Source of the DNA: Hadersleviella sp041745395
GTDB taxonomy: Bacteria; Chloroflexota; Anaerolineae; Promineifilales; Promineifilaceae
Reading direction: 5' to 3'
DNA length: 14,921 bases
Assembly (NCBI GenBank): GCA_041745395.1
Contig: JBGTIZ010000308.1
Coordinates: 1-14,921, forward strand
Shown: piece by piece, positions 1 to 6,561 of the stretch
How the letters are laid out: each line of letters starts with the position of its first letter
How positions within the stretch are numbered: the first letter of the stretch is position 1
Translations under genes and position numbers: made by a program
The notes under the pieces: model-generated
The model's database searches: none
Told to the model about the DNA's origin: nothing
The model's input: only the letters and a program-made list of their open reading frames with translations

Positions 1-777
1 CATGCCCACAAACCCCACAATCGCGCCTGTAGCCAGAGGTGGCCAACAATGATGCACCAGACGCTCATAGACGCCCTGCAAACTCAGCCTCTCCCCCGCC
101 TGGGCCGTCGTCGCACGAGCCGGCAGGGCGCGGAGCCACCACGCCGCCAGCCCCCCCAGCACCAGCAGATGCAGGAGCAACGCCCCCCCATACCCCAGAT
201 GGGCGGGCAACCAGACCGTCGGCGCATAGCTAATATGATTCAGGTAGAGCGTGTTCCAAGTGTAAAACCCCAGCCCAAACCCCACCAGCGACCCCAAAAG
301 CGCAAAGGGAGCGCGACTATACCCTTGCCCCAAACGGTAAAGATGCCCGCTGATGCACGCCCCCGACAGGGACATGCCCACCCCAAAAGCGACCCCCGCC
401 ACGACCAAAACCCAGCTTACAGGGCCGATATGCGCCTCAGGTGGCAGGCGACCCGCAAAGGGGTTGGGCAAAAACGCCCCAAAAATAATGGCGTATCCAA
501 TCCCCCCCACGGCCAACGCGGCCAGCACCGCATACAGGCCACTGCTGTCTCGCTTTTCGATATAATCACGCCAAATGCAGAAAAAGCAGAATCGCCCCCG
601 CTCGAAGGCCACGCCCAGCGTCGCCCCAATCAGGAGGGAAAAAGAGGCGGGCGACCCCCATTGTGGATTTTGGTGGAGGATGAATGCGCCTCCCAGTAGA
701 GCAATGAGCAGTACCCAGCCCAAGGTGGGCTGGAGAACAACTGTGGGGCGCGATACAGATGATGATAATTGAGACAT
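1..777 (-). CDS. YeeE/YedE-family sulfur transporter (partial, C-terminus beyond window)
   Basis: An open frame of 259 codons runs from ATG at 777 to the window edge with no stop. It encodes a very hydrophobic protein with about six membrane segments visible (roughly residues 20-35, 46-60, 82-103, 119-137, 157-175, 196-215). Two hallmarks of the YeeE/YedE (TsuA-like) family are present: a cysteine pair in FERGRFCFFCIWRD (C64, C67), and SGACISGHLYR (C141) in a later half-repeat. In characterised members such cysteines relay thiosulfate or sulfur through the membrane. The start is set by AAGGA seven bases upstream of the ATG. It lies 93 bp downstream of the sulfurtransferase on the same strand, so co-transcription is likely and supports a role in sulfur uptake. 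The family call is firm. The substrate (thiosulfate or another sulfur species) is inferred. Confidence 0.87.
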   Translation of the reverse strand, partial: MSQLSSSVSRPTVVLQPTLGWVLLIALLGGAFILHQNPQWGSPASFSLLIGATLGVAFERGRFCFFCIWRDYIEKRDSSGLYAVLAALAVGGIGYAIIFGAFLPNPFAGRLPPEAHIGPVSWVLVVAGVAFGVGMSLSGACISGHLYRLGQGYSRAPFALLGSLVGFGLGFYTWNTLYLNHISYAPTVWLPAHLGYGGALLLHLLVLGGLAAWWLRALPARATTAQAGERLSLQGVYERLVHHCWPPLATGAIVGFVGM

Positions 778-806
778 AGCGAGTTCCTTGTTAGCCGTAA
801 ACGATT

Positions 807-851
807 AGCTGTAAGCCATAAGCCAAAACCTACGGCTTACGGCTTACAGCT
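807..851 (-). repeat. Intercistronic stem-loop between sulfurtransferase and transporter
   Basis: Bases 807-824 and 834-851 are inverted complements over 18 bp with a 9-nt loop. The single irregular pair (818/840) is A-C on the plus strand but becomes a G-U wobble in the minus-strand RNA, so the hairpin is fully paired in the mRNA of the sulfur genes. No U-tract follows, so it is unlikely to be a simple terminator. Units of GGCTTAC are iterated inside it. It may stabilise mRNA, mark a processing site or be a dispersed repeat; which of these is unknown. Confidence 0.6.
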
Positions 852-870
852 TACAACTTATAGCTTTTCC

Positions 871-1941
871 CTACTGCGCTCCCCAAATTGTGCCCGTCTT
901 GTTCTCAATCGGTACGCCGACTGTATTGCCCCATTCTGTCCACGAGCCATCATACAAAGTGACTTCGTAACCGAGGAGCTGACTCAAAACAAACCACGTA
1001 TGGCTAGCCCGCTCCCCAATGCGGCAATAGACGATAATCGGCTGGGAACCATCCACGCCGACGCTGGCGTACAACTCCCGTAGCTCTTCAACCGACTTAA
1101 ACGACCCATCAGCCGCGACTGCTTGCCCCCATGACACATTCACTGCGCCAGGAATGTGCCCCGCCCGTATCGCTAACTCCTGGAACCCCTCGGGCGCAAA
1201 AATTTGCCCCGAAAACTCCGCTGGGGAGCGAATATCTATAATGGACGCTGAGCGTTCCCCATTGACCACCTGCAACACATCATCCAAATGCACCCGCAGA
1301 GCGGTATTAGCGGGGGATACGGTGAAGTTGCCCGCGGTGAGGCGAGGCGTTTGGGTCGTTAGCTCGCGCCCTTCCGCTTCCCATTTGGCTCGGCCACCGT
1401 CCAAAATACGCACATCTTGCGCTCCGTAGATGTGGAAAATCCACGCTCCCCAAGCGGAGAACCAGTTGTTGTTGTCTCCATACAGAATAACGGTCGAATC
1501 GTCATTGATACCAGCGGTTTGGGCTAATTCTTGGAACCGCACGGCCGAGACGATGTCGCGCTGAATAGTGTCTACAAAGTCTGTGTGCCAAATAAAATTA
1601 ACGGCACCAGGAATGTGCCCCCGTTCGTAAACGCCGGGGATAACGCTGACTTCGATGAGACGGATTTGGGGATTGTCGAGGTTATCGGCTAGCCAGTCGG
1701 TGGTGACGACATTGCCCTCATAGCCGATGGGGTGGGTGGAAGTGGAGGCAGAAGTTGGAGCGGTCTGAGCGGCTTGGGTGTCGGCCACAGCGGCTTGCAC
1801 AGGTTCCGCCAGGACGGCCGTTTGGGCTGGCTCACTCGCGCCACACGCCGTAATAGTTAAGAGAAGCAGGGCAAAAAGCGTCAGGACAAGGGTCAAAGAG
1901 GGACGATGGGCTAAGTTTAAGTTTAGGTTACGTTCGTTCAT
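871..1941 (-). CDS. Thiosulfate sulfurtransferase (two-domain rhodanese), lipoprotein
   Basis: A 356-aa protein with a type II signal peptide: basic start, hydrophobic stretch at about residues 16-30, and a lipobox ending in TITAC (C33). It should be exported and lipid-anchored. Two rhodanese domains follow. The first (about 58-175) has Asp-Asn (GDNNNW) where the catalytic cysteine would lie, so it is the usual inactive half. The second (about 195-345) carries the active-site loop CRIGERAS with catalytic C306, then SHTWFVL, typical of thiosulfate sulfurtransferases that move sulfane sulfur to a thiol or cyanide acceptor. The start at 1941 is preferred over ATG 1953 because GGAG lies seven bases before it. 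The start codon lies within the end of an upstream 49-codon ORF (14-nt overlap), suggesting translational coupling. The YeeE/YedE transporter is downstream, so the enzyme probably handles external thiosulfate before import. Confidence 0.9.
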   Translation of the reverse strand: MNERNLNLNLAHRPSLTLVLTLFALLLLTITACGASEPAQTAVLAEPVQAAVADTQAAQTAPTSASTSTHPIGYEGNVVTTDWLADNLDNPQIRLIEVSVIPGVYERGHIPGAVNFIWHTDFVDTIQRDIVSAVRFQELAQTAGINDDSTVILYGDNNNWFSAWGAWIFHIYGAQDVRILDGGRAKWEAEGRELTTQTPRLTAGNFTVSPANTALRVHLDDVLQVVNGERSASIIDIRSPAEFSGQIFAPEGFQELAIRAGHIPGAVNVSWGQAVAADGSFKSVEELRELYASVGVDGSQPIIVYCRIGERASHTWFVLSQLLGYEVTLYDGSWTEWGNTVGVPIENKTGTIWGAQ

Positions 1942-2077
1942 GATGTTCTCCATAGGGTGTGAAAATAAAGCGGTTGATTGGGTAAATGTGGTTGTGATGC
2001 AGAGCGGCGGTCATCGACATAGACGACATAGACATGGGCAAGCTACACATGGGGCTATAACAGCTTTTCATCATCAT
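1928..2077 (-). CDS. Short Met/Cys-rich leader-like ORF upstream of the sulfurtransferase
   Basis: A 49-codon frame runs from ATG 2077 to TAA 1928-1930. AAGGAG sits eight bases before the start, the best ribosome site on the minus strand here. Eight of the first 22 residues are Met and two are Cys: MMMKSCYSPMCSLPMSMSS is followed by more Met-Ser units encoded by a duplicated TCTATGTCG. The rest is His-rich and ends in EHHERT. Its last 14 bases overlap the sulfurtransferase start at 1941 in another frame, a classic coupling arrangement. I infer a regulatory leader peptide sensing Met/Cys supply. Leader peptides rich in cysteine codons are known upstream of sulfur-assimilation genes in mycobacteria. 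It could instead be a small metal-binding peptide (Met, Cys, His) or a chance ORF. Confidence 0.5.
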   Translation of the reverse strand: MMMKSCYSPMCSLPMSMSSMSMTAALHHNHIYPINRFIFTPYGEHHERT

Positions 2078-2150
2078 GAGCATATCTCCTTTGATTTGGG
2101 TGATGGGTGAATAATGGTTAGTAATCGCTCAACGCCTGCCCCTAGAAACC

Positions 2151-2180
2151 AAAAACGCCTCGGGTTAGCCGAGGCGTTTT
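2151..2180 (-). terminator. Intrinsic terminator hairpin (T2), largely symmetrical
   Basis: A perfect 12-bp stem (2152-2163 with 2169-2180, core CGCCTCGG) and a 5-nt loop are flanked by A and T runs, giving TTTTT on the minus strand. It lies between an upstream minus-strand promoter and the leader ORF of the sulfur operon. No plus-strand gene precedes it, so minus-strand use is favoured, though it could work both ways. Confidence 0.7.
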
Positions 2181-2197
2181 ATCATTTTGCTTATGAC

Positions 2198-2224
2198 AAA
2201 AAAAAGCCCCGGCACGGCCGAGGC
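2198..2224 (-). terminator. Intrinsic terminator (T1) with eight-T tract
   Basis: On the minus strand GCCTCGGC, a 3-nt loop and GCCGGGGC form an 8-bp stem with one G-U pair, followed by eight T (2205-2198). This is a strong orientation-specific rho-independent terminator. It ends the putative RNA that starts near 2379. Its 5' arm could also pair with the 3' arm of T2 (CCGAGGC), so alternative folds are possible. Confidence 0.75.
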
Positions 2225-2379
2225 GGTTGTTTTCCAGAATGGGTAGCGGTCAGGCTTCTGGCATCAACAAACCCCGGCTGTTCTTATTCAGACAGCACAT
2301 CATACACATACAGCAGGGGCAACACATTAAATGAGTCATGGGTTTTTTTACGTTGATTCCAAGGTTTGTTACAGGCATT
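2198..2379 (-). ncRNA. Putative small RNA or attenuated leader RNA (about 180 nt)
   Basis: A consensus promoter (2415-2387) and an intrinsic terminator (T1) bracket about 182 nt that carry no ORF with a ribosome site. Inside are complementary segments: CCAGAA/TTCTGG (2261-2256 with 2239-2234) and ACAAACC/GGTTTGT (start-proximal versus about 2273-2267). I do not recognise a known riboswitch, 6S RNA or tmRNA; the 5' and 3' ends do not pair as in 6S RNA. The unit lies just upstream of the sulfur operon on the same strand. It could therefore be the 5' leader of that operon, with T1/T2 as conditional terminators, or an independent sRNA. A 34-codon frame with ATG overlapping the -10 box also crosses it but has no ribosome site. 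Confidence 0.45.
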
Positions 2380-2386
2380 GCGCGGC

Positions 2387-2415
2387 ATATTAACGGACAT
2401 GTATCGCTTTGTCAA
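2387..2415 (-). promoter_or_regulatory. Sigma-70-type promoter, minus strand
   Basis: TTGACA (2415-2410), a 17-bp spacer and TAATAT (2392-2387) form a near-perfect housekeeping promoter. The predicted start is near 2379. It points toward T1, T2 and the sulfur operon. Confidence 0.7.
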
Positions 2416-2485
2416 CCCCTTTTTACGAGCGCAATTGAGACATACTCGTGGTCGTAGCCAACGCAAAATCAGGCAAAACAGACCA

Positions 2486-2501
2486 ATTTTCTCGAGAAAA
2501 T
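2486..2501. promoter_or_regulatory. Perfect 16-bp palindrome, candidate operator
   Basis: ATTTTCTCGAGAAAAT reads identically on both strands. It lies in the divergent intergenic region, just upstream of a TTGACA (2503-2508) and of the Mo-oxidoreductase start, and about 70 bp upstream of the minus-strand promoter. The size and symmetry fit a dimeric regulator site; the regulator is unknown. Confidence 0.5.
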
Positions 2502-2510
2502 CTTGACAAT

Positions 2511-2539
2511 TTGGCCGCCCGATTTGATTGCGTTATGCT
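2511..2539 (+). promoter_or_regulatory. Candidate promoter for the Mo-oxidoreductase
   Basis: TTGGCC (2511-2516), a 17-bp spacer and TATGCT (2534-2539) would start RNA near 2546, giving a short leader that contains the AAGGA ribosome site. A better -35 (TTGACA, 2503-2508) lies eight bases upstream but has no matching -10 at normal spacing. Confidence 0.4.
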
Positions 2540-2566
2540 TGCGCTATCTTTAACCAAGGAACAACC

Positions 2567-4651
2567 ATGAGCAATCAAAAAATCTACGGCGCATGTCCCC
2601 ATGATTGTCCGGATACGTGCGGATTTATCACCGAAGTGGATGGCCACGGCCGTGCCACCGCCTTCTACCCCGACCCCGCCAACCCCGTCACCCAAGGCTG
2701 GCTCTGCGCCAAAGTCCGCCCCTATCTCGACCACGTTTACCACCCCGAGCGGCTGACCACCCCCCTGCGCCGCACCAGCCCCAAAGACGCCCCGCCCCAA
2801 TTCACCCCCATCAGTTGGGAAGAAGCCATTGGCGAAATTGCAACCAAATGGCAACGCCTTTCCGCCCAATACGGCCCCGAGGCAATTTTGCCCTACAGCT
2901 ACAGCGGCACACTCGGCCTACTCCAGATGGGAGTCGCCAGTGGCCGTTTCTGGAATCGGCTGGGCGCCAGCCAACTCGAGCGGAGCATCTGCGGCGCGGC
3001 GGCCGAGCAGGCGGTCAACTGGACGCTAGGCGCCCGTCGCGCCGTGCCGTATGAGCAGGTGGCGCATAGCCAACTGCTCATCATTTGGGGACACAATCCC
3101 GTCAGCACCGCCCCCCACTTCATGCCCCATTTGCGCCAAGCGCAGAAAAAGGGGACGCAACTGGTGGTGATTGACCCACGCAGGACGCGCACGGCCGTGG
3201 GCGCGGATTGGCACATTCAACCCAAACCCGCCACCGACGGCGCACTCGCTCTTGGCCTCGCCCACGTCATTTTTGCCGAAAACTTGCACGACGAAGCGTG
3301 GCTCACGGCACATGCCCACGGCTGGGAAGCATACCGCGAGCGCGTCGCCGATTTCTCGCCCGATCTCGTGGCGCAAATCACGGGCATTTCAGCCGACGAT
3401 ATTGTCAAATTGGCGCGGCTGTACGCCACCACCACGCCCAGCCTGCTCAAATTTGCGGACGGCCTGCAACGCCATCCCAACGGCGGCCAAACCATTCGCG
3501 CCCTGTGCGCCCTGCCCGCCCTCACGGGGCAATATGGCACGCTGGGGGGCGGCTTGGCGTACAGTACCAGCGGCTATTTTCGCTGGGGAGCCGATTTGTT
3601 CAGCAAATGGCAAGAACCCACCTGCCCCCCGCCCGGTCGCGTGGTCAACATGAACCGTCTCGGCGCGGCCTTATTGGGCGAAGTGCAAGACCCGCCCATC
3701 ATGTCCCTCTTTGTCTTTGGGGCGAATCCTGTGGCGGCTAGCCCCCATGCGGGGCTGATTGTGCAGGGGGTGCAACGGCCAGATTTGTTCACGGTGGTGC
3801 ATGAACTGTTTATGACGGACACGGCCGTGTATGCCGACCTCATCCTGCCCGCCACCTCCCAACTTGAGCAGTGGGATTTGCACCGCGCCTACGGCCACAC
3901 CTTGCTCACCCTTAACGAACCCGCCATTGCTCCCTTGGGCGAGAGCAAAAGCAACTGGGACACGCAGCGGCTCTTGGCGGAGGCGATGGGCTTCCATGAG
4001 CCGTGGCTTAGGCAAGAAGCGACCGAGGTCATTGACGAAATTTTGACCCAATCCGTCGAAAATATGCCCCAGTTAGCGGGGCTAACGGTCGAGACGATGC
4101 GCGGTAAAGGGGGCATCTCGCTCAACTTTGCGCCCGACGTGCCTTTTGCCGATGGGCAGTTCCCCACACCGAGCGGCAAGGTCGAGATTTACAGCGAACG
4201 TTTTGCCCAACTGGGCGTGGACGCGCTCCCTGATTTTGTGCCCGCCGTGGATGATGGCGGTATCTCGCCCCATGATGAGCAGTTCCCACCTGAGTTGGCC
4301 TTGAACCTGCTGAGCGGCGCGGCGCACCATTTTGTGACCACCAGCTTGGCGAATCAGCCCAACTTAATCGCCCGCGAAGGGGAGCCATTCCTCGAGATTC
4401 ATCCTGATGACGCGGCCGTGCGGGGCATCACGCAGGGGGCACAGGTGGTGGTGGAAAACGGCCGTGGGTCGCTCACTCTGCGGGCGGTGGTGACGGATGG
4501 GGTGCGCCAAGGCGTCGTCGTCTCTCCCAAAGGCCGCTGGGCCAAGCTGAGCGGCGGGCGCAACATCAACTGGACCACCTCAGACGCCGTCGGCGACCTC
4601 GCTGGGCAAAGTACGTTCCACACCAACACCGTTTGGGTACGGCCTGTGTGA
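2567..4651 (+). CDS. Molybdopterin-dependent oxidoreductase with N-terminal 4Fe-4S site
   Basis: A 694-aa member of the Mo-bisMGD oxidoreductase superfamily (COG0243 type). The N-terminus ACPHDCPDTC with C47 (GWLCAKV) gives a 4Fe-4S motif C10-x3-C14-x3-C18-x28-C47. SICGAAAEQA places C142 where NapA-type enzymes have the Mo-ligating cysteine. The P-loop-like VVIDPRRTRTA segment and the central IIWGHNPVSTAPH follow. The C-terminal region (from about 575, LNLLSGAAHHF to the end) matches the dinucleotide-binding domain, including EIHPDDAAVRGI. No signal peptide or twin-arginine motif is present, so it is cytoplasmic. ATG 2567 is chosen for AAGGA eight bases before it; a frame extension to 2528 lacks a site. 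No electron-transfer or membrane partner is adjacent, and the substrate cannot be told from sequence. Confidence 0.88.
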   Translation: MSNQKIYGACPHDCPDTCGFITEVDGHGRATAFYPDPANPVTQGWLCAKVRPYLDHVYHPERLTTPLRRTSPKDAPPQFTPISWEEAIGEIATKWQRLSAQYGPEAILPYSYSGTLGLLQMGVASGRFWNRLGASQLERSICGAAAEQAVNWTLGARRAVPYEQVAHSQLLIIWGHNPVSTAPHFMPHLRQAQKKGTQLVVIDPRRTRTAVGADWHIQPKPATDGALALGLAHVIFAENLHDEAWLTAHAHGWEAYRERVADFSPDLVAQITGISADDIVKLARLYATTTPSLLKFADGLQRHPNGGQTIRALCALPALTGQYGTLGGGLAYSTSGYFRWGADLFSKWQEPTCPPPGRVVNMNRLGAALLGEVQDPPIMSLFVFGANPVAASPHAGLIVQGVQRPDLFTVVHELFMTDTAVYADLILPATSQLEQWDLHRAYGHTLLTLNEPAIAPLGESKSNWDTQRLLAEAMGFHEPWLRQEATEVIDEILTQSVENMPQLAGLTVETMRGKGGISLNFAPDVPFADGQFPTPSGKVEIYSERFAQLGVDALPDFVPAVDDGGISPHDEQFPPELALNLLSGAAHHFVTTSLANQPNLIAREGEPFLEIHPDDAAVRGITQGAQVVVENGRGSLTLRAVVTDGVRQGVVVSPKGRWAKLSGGRNINWTTSDAVGDLAGQSTFHTNTVWVRPV

Positions 4652-4958
4652 TTTTGGATTTTAGATAGGGGATTTTGGCTTGCACCGTGCGCCTAAACGC
4701 TGTTGTTGATTGGCTGACTCGCGCTAAACATTTTTGGATTTTGCCTCTGGCAATGGTATCATTGTGAAAATTTGGACAAACGCATCTCCCTTAAATTTTC
4801 TTGACAAATGGCTCTCTGGTGAGCCAGCACAAACACGACTTAAAAACAGCCATTCCGCCCGTTAGCCGCTCCCGCGACGAACGTCTGGCTAGTGCCCAGC
4901 GCACCGCTAGCTGGCTGATGCGCTAATTACACTTAAACAAGCATAGGAATTCAACATT
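4652..4958. other. Intergenic region, 307 bp
   Basis: No convincing gene. It begins with AT-rich GATTTTGG-like near repeats (about 4651-4680, and again near 4733). It contains the inverted repeat CAATG-gtat-CATTG (4751-4764). A hairpin TGGCTC/GAGCCA (4809-4826) sits just after a TTGACA (4801-4806) that has no -10 partner at normal distance. A 35-codon GTG frame (4819-4926) ends 32 bp before nuoN but has no ribosome site. The nuoN promoter must lie here or upstream, but I cannot place it. Confidence 0.6.
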
Positions 4959-6458
4959 ATGGATTTGATATTCAACCCGCCTAGCTTAAATTTATACGCT
5001 GTCCTGCCCGTGCTGATTATTATGGGCTGGGGTTTACTGGTCATGTTCCTCGATATGCTTATCAAAACGGGTGACAAATGGGCCAGTCGCGTGAGCCTTG
5101 TCGGCCTCGTTATGGCTGGCGTCGTGGTGGTCATCCAGTGGCGCACGGGCTATGTCGGCACGGCGTTCACCCCGGCTGGGCCAGATGGTTTGCCCATGAT
5201 TGTGGCGGATGGGTTTGTGCATTTTTTGAACATGCTCTTTGTGCTGACTGGTATTCTGGGCATCATGATTGCCAATGCGTATTTGGGCACGGCCGAGATT
5301 TTGGAACGCGCCGAGTATTACATGCTCATTCTCTTTTCGATTAGCGGCATGATGCTCATGGGCATGGCTAACGACCTGATTATGGTCTTTTTGGCTCTGG
5401 AGTTGCTCTCCATTCCGCTTTATATCCTGTGCGGCATGGCCCGACCCAATGTGCAATCAGAAGAGTCGGCTATTAAATATTTCTTGCTGGGCGCGTTTTC
5501 CTCTTCGTTCTTGCTGTTTGGCATTGCGCTTATTTATGGGGCAACTGGCTCGACGGCGATGCCCATCATCCAAGAGAATTTCACGGCGGGCGGTCTCACG
5601 GCCGTGGCTGGGTTAATGATGCTCTTGGTCGGCTTTGCCTTCAAAATCGCGGCCGTGCCCTTCCATATGTGGACACCCGACGTCTACGAAGGGGCGCCCA
5701 CTTCGGTCACGGCGTTTATGGCCGTGGGGGCAAAAATCGGCGGGTTCGCCGCTCTCATTCGCCTCTTTATCGGCACGCTTCCGCCTGAAGCGGCTAATAT
5801 TTGGGTTCCCGCTGTGGCCGTTATTTCCGCTATCACGATGATTGTGGGGAACGTGATGGCTCTCACCCAAACCAACGTGAAGCGCATGTTGGGCTACTCG
5901 AGCATCGCCCAAGCGGGTTATATCCTGATGGCGCTTGCCGCTGACCCGTTCACGGGCAACGGCGTGCCCGCCGCTTTGTATTACATGCTGGCCTATTTAT
6001 TCACCACTTTGGGCGCGTTTGCCATTATCATCATGATCGAAAACCCCGCTTATGCCAAGGTTAACCTTGAGGATTACAAAGGGTTGGCGCGGCAAAATAT
6101 GGGGCTGGCCGTCACGCTCACTTTGTTTATGTTCTCGCTCATCGGCATTCCGCTGACAGGCGGCTTTATGGGCAAGTTCTTTATTTTTGGGTCGGCGATT
6201 CAAGCGGGGCTGACGTGGCTGGCGATTATCGGCGTGGTGACGAGCGTCATCTCTGCTTTTTACTATCTGCGGGTGGTGGTGTATATGTTCATGTTTGAAG
6301 GCTCGAGCGAACGGCAGACGTTTGGCCGGGCACTCACAGCCACGGCCGTGGTAGCCGCCGTCGCCACGCTCATTCTCGGCCTTATACCCACCCCCTGGCT
6401 CCTGATGGCACAACAGGCGGTGATGATGACCACGCAGGTGATGATTGCTGGGGGCTAG
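4959..6458 (+). CDS. nuoN: NADH-quinone oxidoreductase subunit N
   Basis: A 499-aa polytopic membrane protein of the proton-translocating antiporter-like subunits of respiratory complex I. About 14 hydrophobic segments are visible. Family key residues are present: E148 in LALELLSIPLYIL, K173 in ESAIKYFLLG, K229 in FAFKIAAVPFHMW, K259 in VGAKIGG and K406 in GGFMGKFFIF; these form the charged axis of the channel. NuoN rather than NuoM/L is indicated by ESAIKYFLLGAFSSSFLLFG and the HMWTPDVYEGAPTSVTAF block. AGGA lies ten bases before the ATG. The usual neighbours nuoL and nuoM are not upstream here; the preceding gene is an unrelated Mo enzyme and the next gene is convergent. nuoN therefore stands alone, with the rest of complex I presumably elsewhere. 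Confidence 0.93.
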   Translation: MDLIFNPPSLNLYAVLPVLIIMGWGLLVMFLDMLIKTGDKWASRVSLVGLVMAGVVVVIQWRTGYVGTAFTPAGPDGLPMIVADGFVHFLNMLFVLTGILGIMIANAYLGTAEILERAEYYMLILFSISGMMLMGMANDLIMVFLALELLSIPLYILCGMARPNVQSEESAIKYFLLGAFSSSFLLFGIALIYGATGSTAMPIIQENFTAGGLTAVAGLMMLLVGFAFKIAAVPFHMWTPDVYEGAPTSVTAFMAVGAKIGGFAALIRLFIGTLPPEAANIWVPAVAVISAITMIVGNVMALTQTNVKRMLGYSSIAQAGYILMALAADPFTGNGVPAALYYMLAYLFTTLGAFAIIIMIENPAYAKVNLEDYKGLARQNMGLAVTLTLFMFSLIGIPLTGGFMGKFFIFGSAIQAGLTWLAIIGVVTSVISAFYYLRVVVYMFMFEGSSERQTFGRALTATAVVAAVATLILGLIPTPWLLMAQQAVMMTTQVMIAGG

Positions 6459-6498
6459 TGGTTAGTAAGAAGTGAGAAGTAAAACGTTAAAAATAAGG

Positions 6499-6524
6499 AG
6501 CCTCCACGAGCGTGGGGGCTTTTT
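6499..6524 (+). terminator. Intrinsic terminator after nuoN
   Basis: AGCCTCCAC (6499-6507) pairs with GTGGGGGCT (6512-6520), with one G-U pair and a 4-nt loop, and is followed by five T. It lies between nuoN and the convergent MscS-family gene. On the minus strand the downstream T-run is weak, so it mainly serves nuoN. Confidence 0.8.
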
Positions 6525-6561
6525 GCTTTAGACCAGCTCTTGAAAAAAGAGGCCGCTACCC

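Noticed and set aside
49..699. 216-codon plus-strand ORF and several shorter ones at 1-780
   Set aside because: They are Pro/Arg/Gln-rich shadows of the minus-strand YeeE/YedE frame, which has clear membrane helices, family motifs and a ribosome site.
2114..2356. 80-codon plus-strand ORF
   Set aside because: It runs through both terminator hairpins and the putative minus-strand RNA, has no ribosome site and no recognisable motif.
2198..2379. Identification of the minus-strand RNA as 6S RNA or tmRNA
   Set aside because: The length fits 6S RNA, but the ends do not pair and no central bubble is evident; tmRNA ends and tag are absent.
2284..2466. 60-codon minus-strand ORF with a CxxC pair
   Set aside because: It starts at TTG without a ribosome site and spans the minus-strand promoter; only its last 34 codons would be transcribed from it.
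4819..4926. 35-codon GTG-start ORF just before nuoN
   Set aside because: No ribosome site, the start lies in a hairpin and no family resemblance; too short to claim.
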